Numbered from the stretch's first letter, positions 42,534 to 55,032 are shown. The stretch is 64,000 nucleotides of DNA from Mycobacterium sp. NS-7484 (GCF_001953975.1 NZ_MBEJ01000005.1:25179-89178), one strand, 5' to 3'. The notes: generated by a model from the sequence alone, not told the origin. Program-made: numbers and translations.

Positions 42534-44453
42534 GTGCAGGCAATTGTTGACGATCCGGTCCGCGTTTCTGCCGTGCGGCCGCAGGCGAGTGACCCCCTGA
42601 TCGGGTTGAGCGGCGTGGCCATCGTGATGGTGGTCGTCGGCCATTTCTGGTTCGGTCAGGCCAGTGCCGGACTCGATGTCCTGTTCATGCTGACGGGGGT
42701 TCTGCTCGGCCGGCGAGTGCTGCACCACATCGGTACGGCGGGCCCGAGCGCCATGGCCGGCGAATTCGCCTGGCTGGTGCGGTGGTTGGTGCCGCCGATG
42801 GTTCTCATGATTGCCGTGTGCGCGGTACTGACCGTGCTGATTCAACCGCAGACCCGGTGGGAGGCATTCGCCGAGCAGACGCTGGCCGGCCTGGGTTTCT
42901 ACCAGAACTGGCAGTTGCTCCAGTCGGCCGAGGACTATGTGCAGGCCGGTGCGGCGGTGACGCCCCTGCACCACCTGTGGGCGGTCTCGGTGCTGGCTCA
43001 GTTCGCGGCCGGATTCCTGGCACTGGCCGCCGTGGTGACGGCGGTGACGAGGCGTCGGGGCCGGTCTCTGCGGCGCGATGTGCTGATGGCGGCCTGCGGT
43101 GCCGCGATGGTGGCGTCGCTGTACTACGCGGTGGTGACGCACTCGGACAACCCGATGCCGGCCTACTACAGCACCGCCGCGCGCGCCTGGCAGCCACTGG
43201 TCGGCGTGCTGGCCGCGGCGCTCGTGACCCGCCCGGCCCGGCTCCGCGGGTGGCCGATCTGGTCCCGGATCGGTGAGACGTTGCGCAGCGCACCGTTGGT
43301 CGCTCTCGGAGCGGTGGCGTATCCGCTGTACCTCTGGCATTGGCCACTGTTGATCTTCTGGCTGGCCACCGTCAACACCGATGCGGTCGGTCTCGTCGAC
43401 GGCAGCGCGGTCGCCGTGGTCGCCGCGTTGCTGGCGTGGCTCACCGCGCGGTTCGCCCAGCCGCCGTGGCGCACGCAGTGGCGCAACCCCGCCGCGGCCT
43501 TGACGGGGATAGTCATTGTGCTGGTGACGGTGATGTTGGTGGCGACATCGTTGATGTGGCGGGGCCATGTGGCATCGGCGCGGGCCAGCGGTGCGGAATT
43601 GGAAATGCTGCCGGTTCGCGACTATCCGGGCGCGCGGGCGCTCATCGAGAACCGCAGGGTCGCCAAACTGCCGATGCGCCCGAGCGCTCTGGAGGCGGCC
43701 GACGACATCCCGCCGTCGTCGGTCGACCATTGCGTCACCGGATTCACCGGCGACGAGGTGATCACGTGTACATACGGAGACCCCGAGGCGGCCCGTACGA
43801 TTGCGCTGGCCGGCGGGTCCCATTCCGAGCACTGGCTGACCGCTCTGCACCAGATCGGCCGGCAGCACGGCTTCAAGGTGACCACCTATCTGAAGCTCGG
43901 TTGCCCGCTGACCACCAAACCGGTGCCCATCATCGCGGGTTCCTTCCAGCCGTATCCGTCCTGCCGGACGTGGTCGGACCAAGCGCTGGCCCAGATCATC
44001 GCCGACCGGCCGGATTACGTGTTCTTCACCGCGACCCGCCCGATCCTCAACGGACCCGGTGACTATGTGCCCGATTACTACCTCGGGATCTGGGAAGAAC
44101 TGGCGGCCAACGGTATTCCGATGCTTGGCATGCGGGATACGCCGTGGATGGTTCGGGACGGCTGGTTCTTCTCACCGGTCGACTGTCTGTCGGACGGGGG
44201 TGATGCCGAGTCGTGCGGGCTGCCTCGCAGTGAGGCGCTGGCCGCCCGCAACCCCACGTTCGAGTACCTGGACAGGTACCCCTCGATGAAGGTGCTGGAC
44301 CTCAGCGACGCCGTGTGCCGGCCGACCATCTGTCGCGCGGTGGAGGGCAACGTGCTGATCTACCACGACACCCACCACCTGTCCGGCGCCTACGTGCGCA
44401 CGCTCACCGACGAGTTGGCGCGGCAGCTGTCCGAGGCCCTCGGCTGGTGGTGA
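42534..44453 (+). CDS. Acyltransferase-3 membrane protein with C-terminal SGNH domain
   Basis: A 639-residue OafA/YrhL-type O-acyltransferase. The membrane half (about residues 20-360) has about ten hydrophobic helices and a catalytic His in VVVGHFWF near residue 40. A periplasmic SGNH-like domain follows from about 380. Its first block is GGSHSEHW, where the usual GDSH has Gly instead of Asp, and the last block is DTHHLSG, which holds the Asp and His of the triad. AGGAAG precedes the GTG at 42534. Such proteins acylate cell-envelope glycans or glycolipids. The missing Asp may be a normal mycobacterial variant. Confidence 0.88.
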   Translation: MQAIVDDPVRVSAVRPQASDPLIGLSGVAIVMVVVGHFWFGQASAGLDVLFMLTGVLLGRRVLHHIGTAGPSAMAGEFAWLVRWLVPPMVLMIAVCAVLTVLIQPQTRWEAFAEQTLAGLGFYQNWQLLQSAEDYVQAGAAVTPLHHLWAVSVLAQFAAGFLALAAVVTAVTRRRGRSLRRDVLMAACGAAMVASLYYAVVTHSDNPMPAYYSTAARAWQPLVGVLAAALVTRPARLRGWPIWSRIGETLRSAPLVALGAVAYPLYLWHWPLLIFWLATVNTDAVGLVDGSAVAVVAALLAWLTARFAQPPWRTQWRNPAAALTGIVIVLVTVMLVATSLMWRGHVASARASGAELEMLPVRDYPGARALIENRRVAKLPMRPSALEAADDIPPSSVDHCVTGFTGDEVITCTYGDPEAARTIALAGGSHSEHWLTALHQIGRQHGFKVTTYLKLGCPLTTKPVPIIAGSFQPYPSCRTWSDQALAQIIADRPDYVFFTATRPILNGPGDYVPDYYLGIWEELAANGIPMLGMRDTPWMVRDGWFFSPVDCLSDGGDAESCGLPRSEALAARNPTFEYLDRYPSMKVLDLSDAVCRPTICRAVEGNVLIYHDTHHLSGAYVRTLTDELARQLSEALGWW

Positions 44454-44456
44454 CCG

Positions 44457-44879
44457 TCATTCGACGATGAACACCGGGATCTGCCGAGTGGTCTTGGTCT
44501 GGTACTCGGCATACGGCGGGTAGGCCTCGACGGCCAGCTTCCACCAGTGTTCGCGCTCGGCACCGGAGAGCTCGCGAGCCGTCAGCGATGCGGTCTTGTC
44601 GCCGTCCTGCACCGTGACAGCCGGGTTGGCCTTCACGTTGAAGTACCAGGAAGGGTGTGCCGGGTCTCCGCCCTTGGAGGCCACCATGGCGTAGCGGCCG
44701 TTCTCCTCCACCCGCATCAGCGGGACGTAGCGCTTCTTGCCGGATTTGGCGCCCGTCGTCGTGAACAGCACGATGGGGCGGTCCAGCACCTCGACGCCGT
44801 CGGTGGTGCCTTGTTCCAGGATGCGTTGGGTCTGCTCGCGTACCCAGTCGGTGGGGCTCAGTTCGGCTTGCTCAGTCAC
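44457..44879 (-). CDS. F420-dependent nitroreductase family (Ddn-like) protein
   Basis: A 140-residue deazaflavin (F420)-dependent protein of the Ddn/FDOR-A family. Family marks are VLFTTTGAKSGKKRYVPLMRV (about 37-57), which binds the cofactor phosphate, and DPAHPSWYFNVKANP (about 72-86). It ends with a short beta segment (IPVFIVE). These enzymes reduce quinones or other substrates with F420H2. It is convergent with the acyltransferase gene, separated by 3 nt, and is followed by an MDR oxidoreductase gene upstream on the same strand (39-nt gap). Confidence 0.92.
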   Translation of the reverse strand: MTEQAELSPTDWVREQTQRILEQGTTDGVEVLDRPIVLFTTTGAKSGKKRYVPLMRVEENGRYAMVASKGGDPAHPSWYFNVKANPAVTVQDGDKTASLTARELSGAEREHWWKLAVEAYPPYAEYQTKTTRQIPVFIVE

Positions 44880-44918
44880 GCACCCCGCAACAGCGGCTCC
44901 CGCCCGGATATTCCGCGC

Positions 44919-45893
44919 TCAGCGAAGCGCCAGCACCACTTTGCCTTTCGCGGTGCGGTTCTCCAGGGCGGCGATGGCCTGGGCGGCCTGCTCCAGCGGG
45001 TACACCTCGGGCTGCGGCGCGGCGACGGCACCGGAGGCCAACAACGGCTGCAGTTCGGCCCACTGCTCGGCAAGATATCCGGGATGGGAGAACGTCCAGG
45101 CGCCCCAACCGGCCCCGACCACGTCGACGTTGTTGAGCAGCAGGCGGTTGACTTTGACCGTGGGGATCTCACCGCCCGTGAAGCCGACCACCAGCAGTCG
45201 GCCGCCCACGGCCAGTGAGCGCAACGAGTCGGTGAAACGGTCACCGCCGACGGGGTCGACCACGATGTCCACCCCACGCCCGCCGGTGAGTTCGGAGACC
45301 GCATCGCGGAAGCCCTCGGCCAGCACCACATCGGATGCCCCTGCGGCCCTGGCGATCTCGGCCTTCTCCTCGGTGGACACCACCGCGATGGTGCGTGACG
45401 CGCCGAGTGCGGGTGCCAGTCGCAGCGCGGAGGTTCCGATGCCACCGGCCGCGCCGTGCACCAGCACGGTCTCGCCCTTGGCCAGCCGGCCGCGGGTACG
45501 CAGGGCGAAGTGCACGGTGAGGTCGTTGAACAGGATGCCGGCCCCGGCCTCGAACGACACCGCGTCGGGCAGGGCGAACACCCGCTCGGCGGGCAGCGCC
45601 ACGACTTCGGCCATGCCGCCCGACAGCATGGTCAGGCCGAGCACCCGGTCACCGGCGGAGACATGGGCATCGTCGGGCGCGGAACGCACCACGCCGGCGA
45701 CCTCAGCGCCCGGGGTGAACGGCAGGTCCGGCTTGTACTGGTAGAGACCGCGGGTCAGCAGCGCGTCGGGAAACGCCACGCCGGCGGCGTGGACGTCGAT
45801 CACCACCGCATCGGTCTCGCCGGCGGGCTCCTCGACCTCTACCACCTGCACCGCATCCGGACCGTCGAGTCGGCTGATCTGTGCTGCACGCAT
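44919..45893 (-). CDS. NADPH:quinone oxidoreductase-like MDR protein
   Basis: A 324-residue zinc-free medium-chain dehydrogenase/reductase of the quinone oxidoreductase type. The nucleotide-binding segment is VLVHGAAGGIGTSALRLA (about 145-162), and the PFTPGAEVAGVV segment (about 57-68) marks the family. Zinc-binding cysteines are missing, as expected. AAGGAG lies 8 nt upstream of the ATG at 45893. It reduces a quinone or enone with NADPH. It is divergent from a zinc-type MDR gene with an 84-nt gap containing a perfect TGACA-GG-TGTCA repeat. Confidence 0.9.
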   Translation of the reverse strand: MRAAQISRLDGPDAVQVVEVEEPAGETDAVVIDVHAAGVAFPDALLTRGLYQYKPDLPFTPGAEVAGVVRSAPDDAHVSAGDRVLGLTMLSGGMAEVVALPAERVFALPDAVSFEAGAGILFNDLTVHFALRTRGRLAKGETVLVHGAAGGIGTSALRLAPALGASRTIAVVSTEEKAEIARAAGASDVVLAEGFRDAVSELTGGRGVDIVVDPVGGDRFTDSLRSLAVGGRLLVVGFTGGEIPTVKVNRLLLNNVDVVGAGWGAWTFSHPGYLAEQWAELQPLLASGAVAAPQPEVYPLEQAAQAIAALENRTAKGKVVLALR

Positions 45894-45942
45894 CGCCTGT
45901 CTCCTTGTGCGTAGACCGTTTGAGTGGACCGCCGGCCAATTG

Positions 45943-45971
45943 TGACAGGTGTCAAGTCGTTGGCCTAGCAT
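45943..45971 (+). promoter_or_regulatory. Palindrome and -10 box for the zinc MDR gene
   Basis: TGACA-GG-TGTCA (45943-45954) is a perfect inverted repeat in the divergent gap. TAGCAT (45966-45971) lies 6 nt before the ATG at 45978, which suggests a leaderless transcript. The palindrome is placed to act as an operator for both divergent genes. Confidence 0.4.
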
Positions 45972-45977
45972 CACCGG

Positions 45978-47075
45978 ATGCTCAATGCCCGCGCCGCAGT
46001 GCTGCTCGACGCCGGAGCTGACCCGCAGCTCACCGAGGTACAGATCCGTGAACCTGTCGGCGATGAAGTGCTGGTCCGGATCGACGCCGTGGGCATCTGC
46101 CACACCGACGTGACCATGGCCGCCCGGTTCCGCAAGGTACCGATGGTGTTCGGCCACGAGGGGGCCGGCACGGTGGTCCAGGTCGGGCCGGACGCCACCC
46201 ACCACATCGGTGATCAGGTCGTGCTCACCTTCGCCAGTTGCGGCAGTTGCCCGGACTGTCTGGACGACGCTCCCGCCTACTGTGCGCATTCCACCGACCT
46301 GAACATGCGCGGCAGTCGCCGCGACGAGTCCAGCGCGCTTCGGCTGGCCGGCGAGCCGATCAGTGGCGGATTCTTCGGACAGTCCAGTTTCGCCACGTAC
46401 GCGATCGCCGGCAGCCGCAACGCAGTCGCGCTACCCGAGCCGATCGACCCGGCCCTGGCGGCCCCGCTGGGCTGCAGCGTGCAGACCGGTGTGGGCGCGG
46501 TGCTCAACGTGCTCGCCCCGACACCCGAGGATGCGTTCGTGGTGTTCGGCGCCGGCGCCGTCGGGCTCTCTGCGGTCATGGGTGCCCGCATCGCGGGATG
46601 CCGCACCATCATCGCCGTCGACCCGATCGCGCAACGTCGTGCACTGGCAACCGAATTGGGTGCCACGGCCACGATCGACCCGACGGCCGTCGACGCTGCC
46701 GCGGCGGTGCTGGAGCTCACCGGGGGAGCGGCCGCCGCGGTCGACACCACCGCCCGCCCGGACGTGATCGCCGGTGCGGTCGGGGTACTGCGGTCGCGCG
46801 GGTCACTGGCGCTGCTGGGTCTGGGCGCCATGACCGCTGAGCTTCCGGTCGTGCTCATCATGGCCAAGGGGCTGACCGTGCGCGGCGTGGTGGAAGGTGA
46901 CAGTGATCCGCAGTCGTTCATTCCGCGACTGGTCGATCTGCACCGCCGTGGCGAACTTCCGCTCGAGGCCTTGGTGACCCGCTACGCCTTCGACGACTTC
47001 GAGGCCGCCTGGGCCGCCGCCAAGACGGCTGACGTGGTCAAACCCGTGCTGACCACCGAAGCGGTAGGCTCGTAA
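45978..47075 (+). CDS. Zinc-dependent alcohol dehydrogenase (MDR superfamily)
   Basis: A 365-residue zinc MDR. Catalytic zinc ligands appear in GICHTD (Cys about 40) and FGHEGAG (His-Glu about 60). The structural zinc site is CGSCPDCLDDAPAYC (about 90-104). The Rossmann motif is FGAGAVG (about 193-199). It resembles aryl-alcohol and benzyl-alcohol dehydrogenases. It oxidises an alcohol with NAD. An alpha/beta hydrolase gene follows after 39 nt on the same strand. Confidence 0.92.
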   Translation: MLNARAAVLLDAGADPQLTEVQIREPVGDEVLVRIDAVGICHTDVTMAARFRKVPMVFGHEGAGTVVQVGPDATHHIGDQVVLTFASCGSCPDCLDDAPAYCAHSTDLNMRGSRRDESSALRLAGEPISGGFFGQSSFATYAIAGSRNAVALPEPIDPALAAPLGCSVQTGVGAVLNVLAPTPEDAFVVFGAGAVGLSAVMGARIAGCRTIIAVDPIAQRRALATELGATATIDPTAVDAAAAVLELTGGAAAAVDTTARPDVIAGAVGVLRSRGSLALLGLGAMTAELPVVLIMAKGLTVRGVVEGDSDPQSFIPRLVDLHRRGELPLEALVTRYAFDDFEAAWAAAKTADVVKPVLTTEAVGS

Positions 47076-47114
47076 ATCCTTTTTCGCCCCGGCAACGACG
47101 CCGACGATCGGAGC

Positions 47115-48041
47115 ATGATGACCCTGCCCCAGCTACCACCGGGACGCGCCGTGGAGGTCCGTGCGGTCGACGGTGTCCGGCTGCACGCCGAGGTGTTCGG
47201 ACCCGAGGACGGCTATCCGATCGTCCTGGCCCACGGCATCACCTGTGCCATCGGGGTGTGGGCCCATCAGATTGTCGATCTGGCCGCCGACTATCGCGTC
47301 ATCGCCTATGACCACCGCGGGCACGGCCGCAGCGAGGCCCCGCGCGAGCGGCACCGCTACAGCCTCAACCACCTCGCCGCCGACCTCGACGCCGTGCTCG
47401 ACGCGACGCTGCGGCCGGGCGAGCGGGCCGTCGTCGCCGGACATTCGATGGGGGGCATCGCGATCACCTCGTGGTCGCAGCGCTATCCAGCCCGGGTCGC
47501 CGCCCGCGCCGATGCCGTCGCACTGATCAACACCACCACCGGGGATCTCCTGCGCGACGTGCAGCTGCTGCGCGTACCGGCAGCATTGAGCGCCACCCGC
47601 ATCCGGGCGGCCGGCACCGTGGTCAGGACGTTCGGCGGGTTTCGGGTACCCCGGTTCACCGCGCGTCCCAACCAGCGCTTCGTCGCGCACCTGGCTGTCG
47701 GCCGTGACGCCGAACCGTGGGTGGCGCCCTACGTCTACCGATTGTTCACCGAGACGCCGGGGGCCGGCCGCGGTGGCTGGGCTCGGGCGCTGGTCAACAG
47801 CATGGGGCCGCAACACATTTCGGTGAAGAACCTGTCGGTGCCCACACTCGTGATCGGCAGCCACAAAGACCGGTTGCTGCCGATCGATGCCGCCCGCCGC
47901 ATCGCCGCCGACGTCCCGAACCTTGCGGGCTTCGTCGAGATGCCCGGCGGGCACTGCGCCATCCTGGAATGCCCCGACCAGGTCAACGCCCAGTTGCGGG
48001 CCCTGGCCGAGTCGGTGACGTCCCAGCCGCTCAGTTCGTAA
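47115..48041 (+). CDS. Alpha/beta hydrolase (Hpx/Rv3171c-like)
   Basis: A 308-residue alpha/beta hydrolase. The nucleophile elbow is GHSMGG (about 118-123), the oxyanion segment is [12 protein letters not shown] (about 38-49), and the catalytic His is in PGGHCAI (about 283). An acid follows strand 7 in GSHKDRLLP. The family includes non-haem haloperoxidases and esterases; peroxidase activity is not implied. Its 3' end overlaps the convergent flavin amine oxidase by 11 nt. The order hydrolase-amine oxidase matches Rv3171c-Rv3170 in M. tuberculosis. Confidence 0.9.
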   Translation: MMTLPQLPPGRAVEVRAVDGVRLHAEVFGPEDGYPIVLAHGITCAIGVWAHQIVDLAADYRVIAYDHRGHGRSEAPRERHRYSLNHLAADLDAVLDATLRPGERAVVAGHSMGGIAITSWSQRYPARVAARADAVALINTTTGDLLRDVQLLRVPAALSATRIRAAGTVVRTFGGFRVPRFTARPNQRFVAHLAVGRDAEPWVAPYVYRLFTETPGAGRGGWARALVNSMGPQHISVKNLSVPTLVIGSHKDRLLPIDAARRIAADVPNLAGFVEMPGGHCAILECPDQVNAQLRALAESVTSQPLSS

Positions 48042-49383
48042 GCCGACCGGCCACCTCGGCGGCGGCCCGCTGCCCCGAACGCACCGCCCCGTCGAGGAAT
48101 CCGGTCCACACGTCGGCGGTTTCGGTGCCGGCCCAATGGATCGCGTCCACCGGCGCACGCAACCACTGGCCGTACTGCGTCCAGGATCCGGGCGGCACGG
48201 CCGCGGTCGGGCCTCCGGGCGCGAATTGTTCTGTGCCCCAACAATGGTCGATGTAATCGATCGGCGCCAAGGCGGCGTCGCCGAACAGGGTGGCAAAGCC
48301 GGCCAGGGCCTGTTTGCGTCGCTCCGTCGCCGGCAGCCGGTCGAACGTACGCGCATCGGTGAAGCCCAGCAGGATGCCGGGGCCATCGTCGCCGGGGCTC
48401 ACGTCGAAAGTGATGAACACCGGACCTTCATCGGACAGTGCCTCACCCGAACATCCGTTGGCCCGCCAGAACGGGCGCTCGTAGGCGGCGTAGGCCTTGC
48501 TGAGGTTGCCCTGCGGCCAGTGCGCGGCCAATTCCGTGTAGGCCCGGGGCAGCGGGGGACTGAACTCGATACCGGTGCGGTGCTGCGGCGGGATCGCCAC
48601 GATCACCGCTTTCGCGTGCACCACACCGGCCGGGCAGCTCACCTCGACGGTGCCGTCGGTGCGTCGTTCGATGCGGCCCACCGGGGCGTCCAGCACCACC
48701 CGGTCGCCCAACTCCTCGGCCATCCGCAGCGCGATCTGCTGGGTGCCCTCGGGAAATCGGTCCTGCTGGGCGCCGCCGCGCACGTCGAGCATGCGGTCCA
48801 GTCCACCGGCGGCCTTCACGTAGCGGGCGGCGTGCAACATCGACACTTCATCGGGTTCGGCACCCCAGGTGACCCGCGACATGATCGCCATCAGGTTGCG
48901 GGTCGAGGCGTTGGCGTCGGCCGAGCGCAACCATCCCTCCAGGGTGCGCTCATCGAGGGTGTGGGCGTTCGTGCTGTTCCACGGCTCGTCCACGCGGATC
49001 AGCCGGCACAGCCGCTCGAAACGCCACTGGATCCGGGACACGTCGAACAGTTCCATCATCGACAGTCGCGGGATCGTGCTGCGGTAGGACCGCACCCGGC
49101 CATGCCAGCGGATCAGGTTCTTGCCGCGGTCGTAGGTGGGAACGGTTCGGCAGCCCAGTTCTCGGGCCAGCGTGAGCACGGCGTCCTGGGTCGGTCCGAC
49201 GAACGTGGCGCCCAGGTCGACGGGTATCCCGGCGATGGTGGCGGTCGACGAGCGGCCGCCCACCCGGTCGCGTCCCTCCAACACCACCACCTGGTGTCCG
49301 AGCCGGGACAAGGCGCGGGCGGCGGACAGTCCGGCGAAACCGGCGCCCACCACGACGACGTCGCTGCTCGATGGGAGGCTCAC
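48031..49383 (-). CDS. aofH: Flavin-containing monoamine oxidase
   Basis: A 450-residue flavin amine oxidase. The N-terminal FAD motif is [13 protein letters not shown] (about 9-21), followed by [11 protein letters not shown] (about 35-45), the [14 protein letters not shown] region and a C-terminal FAD site [19 protein letters not shown] (about 415-433). It oxidises an amine to the imine with release of hydrogen peroxide. It corresponds to Rv3170 (aofH). The start (GTG) is 18 nt from a divergent gene, so the promoters overlap. Confidence 0.92.
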   Translation of the reverse strand: MSLPSSSDVVVVGAGFAGLSAARALSRLGHQVVVLEGRDRVGGRSSTATIAGIPVDLGATFVGPTQDAVLTLARELGCRTVPTYDRGKNLIRWHGRVRSYRSTIPRLSMMELFDVSRIQWRFERLCRLIRVDEPWNSTNAHTLDERTLEGWLRSADANASTRNLMAIMSRVTWGAEPDEVSMLHAARYVKAAGGLDRMLDVRGGAQQDRFPEGTQQIALRMAEELGDRVVLDAPVGRIERRTDGTVEVSCPAGVVHAKAVIVAIPPQHRTGIEFSPPLPRAYTELAAHWPQGNLSKAYAAYERPFWRANGCSGEALSDEGPVFITFDVSPGDDGPGILLGFTDARTFDRLPATERRKQALAGFATLFGDAALAPIDYIDHCWGTEQFAPGGPTAAVPPGSWTQYGQWLRAPVDAIHWAGTETADVWTGFLDGAVRSGQRAAAEVAGRLTN

Positions 49384-49388
49384 CCCTC

Positions 49389-49394
49389 TAGGCT
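49389..49394 (+). promoter_or_regulatory. -10 element for a leaderless LLM oxidoreductase transcript
   Basis: TAGGCT (TANNNT) lies 7 nt before the GTG at 49402, inside an 18-nt divergent gap. No Shine-Dalgarno sequence precedes the GTG. Confidence 0.4.
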
Positions 49395-49401
49395 CTCACG
49401 C

Positions 49402-50382
49402 GTGAAGGTCATGACAGCGTTGTTCGGGCCGACGGATGCGATCCAACGAGCCACGGCCCTGCGCGAGGCCGGTGCCAGCGGGGTGTTCACCTTCGAGGGG
49501 CCGCACGACGTGTTCACCCCGCTGACCCTGGCGGCCACCGTCGGCGATCTGGATCTGATGACCAATGTGGCAATTGCGTTTCCGCGCAACCCGATTCACC
49601 TGGCACATCAAGCCATCGACCATCAGATCCTCTCGGGTGGCCGGTTCACACTGGGGCTCGGCACCCAGATCCGTACCCAGATCGAGAAACGGTTCGGTGC
49701 GCAGTTCGACCGTCCGGTGGCCCGGATGGCCGAGTTCGTCGCGGCGTTGCGGGCGATCTTCACGGCCTGGGAGACCGGCGAACGGCTGGATTTCCGGGGC
49801 GAGTACTACCGGCACACCCTGATGACACCGACGTTCACGCCGCGTGACAACCCCTACGGTCCGCCGCCGATCTACGTCGGCGCACTGGGCCCCAAGCTGA
49901 CCCGGGCCACCGCCCAGTTCGCCGACGGCCTGCTGGTCATGCCGTTCGGTTCCAAGCGGTTTCTGCACGAGGCCACGCTGCCTGCCGTGCGCGCCGGGCT
50001 CGCTGCGGCCGGGCGCGACGAGGGCGAGCTGGCGATCGTGCCGGAGATCATCGTGTCGGCCGGGGACGACCATGACGCGGCGCGCCGATTGCTGGCGTTC
50101 TACGGCTCCACTCCGGCCTACCGACCGGTGTTGGAGGTGCACGGTTGGGGTGATTTGCAGCCTGAGCTCAACGCGTTGTCCAAGCAGGGCCGCTGGGCCG
50201 AGATGGGTTCGCTGATCGACGACGATGTGCTGCACACCATCGCCGCCTGCGGTAGCCCGGCCGACATCGCCGCGCACATTCGCGACCGGGTCGACGGGGT
50301 GTCCGACCAGATCTGCCTGTACCAACCGGGTCCGATCGCCGTGGAGTCGCTTGCCCAGATCGTTGACGCGCTCCGCGGATGA
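49402..50382 (+). CDS. F420-dependent LLM-class oxidoreductase (TIGR03617-like)
   Basis: A 326-residue luciferase-like TIM-barrel enzyme that uses F420 in mycobacteria. Family marks are SGGRFTLGLGTQI (about 83-95), NPYGPPPIYVGALGP (about 151-165) and FADGLLVMPFGS (about 174-185). The GTG start has no ribosome binding site but a -10-like box 7 nt upstream, so leaderless translation is likely. It is divergent from the amine oxidase. In M. tuberculosis the Rv3170 and Rv3169 homologues are adjacent; here this gene and the next flavin monooxygenase separate them. Confidence 0.9.
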   Translation: MKVMTALFGPTDAIQRATALREAGASGVFTFEGPHDVFTPLTLAATVGDLDLMTNVAIAFPRNPIHLAHQAIDHQILSGGRFTLGLGTQIRTQIEKRFGAQFDRPVARMAEFVAALRAIFTAWETGERLDFRGEYYRHTLMTPTFTPRDNPYGPPPIYVGALGPKLTRATAQFADGLLVMPFGSKRFLHEATLPAVRAGLAAAGRDEGELAIVPEIIVSAGDDHDAARRLLAFYGSTPAYRPVLEVHGWGDLQPELNALSKQGRWAEMGSLIDDDVLHTIAACGSPADIAAHIRDRVDGVSDQICLYQPGPIAVESLAQIVDALRG

Positions 50383-50426
50383 CGACCTAATCTGGTGGTA
50401 CTGAGCGGGACCAAAGGAGGTTCGCC

Positions 50427-51920
50427 ATGGATGGCGCTCGTCGGGACGTGGATGCGGGTTACTCGGACGTGCTCATCATCGGAGCGGGGATCTCCGGTCT
50501 CGGTGCGGCCTATCGGCTTCAGGAGAAGAGCCCGGGACTGACGTACACGGTGCTGGAACGCCGCCAGCGCATCGGCGGCACCTGGGATCTGTTCCGGTAT
50601 CCGGGCATCCGCTCGGACAGTGACATCTTCACCTTGAGCTTCCCGTACCACCCCTGGTCCCGGCCGGAGAACGTGGCCGACGGCGGCGACATCCGCGAGT
50701 ACCTCACCGAGACCGCGCGGGTCAACGGGATCGATCGGCACATCCGGTTCAACACCCGTGTGCGGTCGGCCGATTGGGATTCGGGCACCGACACCTGGAC
50801 CGTGCACGCCGAGCAGGACGGTCAGCCGGTGACGTACCGGTGTCGGTTCCTGTTCTGCGGCACCGGTTATTACAACTACGACGAGCCCTACACACCGGAG
50901 TTCCCCGGCATCGAGAGCTTCAGTGGGGACGTCGTGCACCCGCAGTTCTGGCCCGAGTCGCTGGACTACTCGGGCAAACGGGTCGTGGTGATCGGCAGCG
51001 GGGCCACCGCGATCAGCCTGGTGCCCGCGCTGGCCCAGCAGGCTTCGCAGGTGACGATGCTGCAACGGTCACCGACGTACATGATGTCGATGGCGCGGAT
51101 CGATCCGATGGTGCAGGCCATCCGAAAAGTGCTGCCCCGCAGGTTGGCTCATCAGGTGGTGCGGTTCCGGAATGCGATGATCCACGTCCTGACCTACTTC
51201 ATGTTCCGCAAGGCGCCGCGTTTCGGCCGGTGGCTGATCCGCAACCGGACCATCGCTGCCCTGCCGGCGGGCTATCCCGTCGACGTGCACTTCAAGCCGC
51301 GCTATAACCCGTGGGATCAACGCATGTGCCTGGTGTTGGACCGCGACCTGTTCGACCACATCAGTGACGGCCGCGTCGAAGTCGTCACCGATCACATCGA
51401 CCACGTCGATGCCGCGGGCATCGTGCTGAAATCCGGTGCGCGGGTTGATGCCGACGTGATCGTCACCGCGACCGGTCTGCAACTGCAGGCGCTCGGGGGC
51501 ATCAAGCTGTCGATCGACGGTCACGAGGTCAAGCCGACCGAGCGATTCGTCTACAAGGAGTTCCTGCTGGAGGACGTGCCCAACCTGGCCTGGTGCATCG
51601 GGTACACCAATGCGTCGTGGACGTTGCGGGCCGACATGACCGCTCGGGCATTCGCAAACCTGGTGGCCTACATGGGCGCTCACGGCTACACCCACGCCTA
51701 CCCGCACAAAGGCGCGGCCCCGATGCCGGAGAAGCGGACGTGGGATCTGGAGGCGGGCTACATTCAGCGTTCCGAGCATGCGCTACCGCGCTCGGGCACC
51801 AAACGGCCCTGGCATGTGCGGCACAACTACGTGCTGGACGCCATCGACCACCGCTTCGACCGCATCGACGAGTCGATGGTCTTCGGCCGCGCCCCGGCCG
51901 ACGCGAACGTGGCCTCCTGA
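50427..51920 (+). CDS. Flavin-containing monooxygenase (EthA/MymA-like)
   Basis: A 497-residue class B flavoprotein monooxygenase. FAD motif GAGISG (about 19-24), GGTWDLFRYPGIRSDSD (about 51-67), the Baeyer-Villiger fingerprint FSGDVVHPQFW (about 165-175) and the NADPH motif GSGATA (about 193-198) are present. Size and motifs match EthA and MymA of M. tuberculosis. A strong AAAGGAGG precedes the ATG. It may oxidise a ketone, thioether or thioamide; pro-drug activation as by EthA is possible but not shown. A hairpin repeat follows the gene. Confidence 0.92.
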   Translation: MDGARRDVDAGYSDVLIIGAGISGLGAAYRLQEKSPGLTYTVLERRQRIGGTWDLFRYPGIRSDSDIFTLSFPYHPWSRPENVADGGDIREYLTETARVNGIDRHIRFNTRVRSADWDSGTDTWTVHAEQDGQPVTYRCRFLFCGTGYYNYDEPYTPEFPGIESFSGDVVHPQFWPESLDYSGKRVVVIGSGATAISLVPALAQQASQVTMLQRSPTYMMSMARIDPMVQAIRKVLPRRLAHQVVRFRNAMIHVLTYFMFRKAPRFGRWLIRNRTIAALPAGYPVDVHFKPRYNPWDQRMCLVLDRDLFDHISDGRVEVVTDHIDHVDAAGIVLKSGARVDADVIVTATGLQLQALGGIKLSIDGHEVKPTERFVYKEFLLEDVPNLAWCIGYTNASWTLRADMTARAFANLVAYMGAHGYTHAYPHKGAAPMPEKRTWDLEAGYIQRSEHALPRSGTKRPWHVRHNYVLDAIDHRFDRIDESMVFGRAPADANVAS

Positions 51921-51935
51921 GCGCCGCCGCATTTC

Positions 51936-52005
51936 TCCCGCGAGCAGACGCAAACCGGCGCATTTTCCTGGGAAAACGTGCGGGTTTGCGTCTGCTCGCG
52001 CGGGA
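51936..52005. repeat. Dispersed intergenic hairpin, member 2
   Basis: GCGAGCAGACGCAAACC (51940-51956) pairs perfectly with its complement at 51983-51999. Inside lies a second stem, TTTTCC/GGAAAA (51963-51968 and 51971-51976). It sits between convergent genes and shares its arm core with the repeats at 17.4 and 59.3 kb. Confidence 0.75.
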
Positions 52006-52013
52006 AAAGTGGC

Positions 52014-54958
<2,945 letters not shown>

Positions 54959-55007
54959 ACCCTGACGGTGTTTGCCTCACCGTGAGGAGAAATCTTTCGC
55001 ACGGATA

Positions 55008-55032
55008 CGTGGCCGCATAACCTGCGGCCACG
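55008..55032 (+). promoter_or_regulatory. Perfect inverted repeat abutting the MFS start codon
   Basis: CGTGGCCGCA-TAACC-TGCGGCCACG is a perfect 10-bp inverted repeat with a 5-nt loop. Its last base is the G of the GTG start at 55032, so it could hide the start in an RNA hairpin or serve as an operator. Confidence 0.5.

Noticed and set aside
48136..49401. Long plus-strand extension of the LLM gene across the amine oxidase
   Set aside because: The family N-terminus starts at GTG 49402; the extension is antisense to aofH and not conserved-looking.
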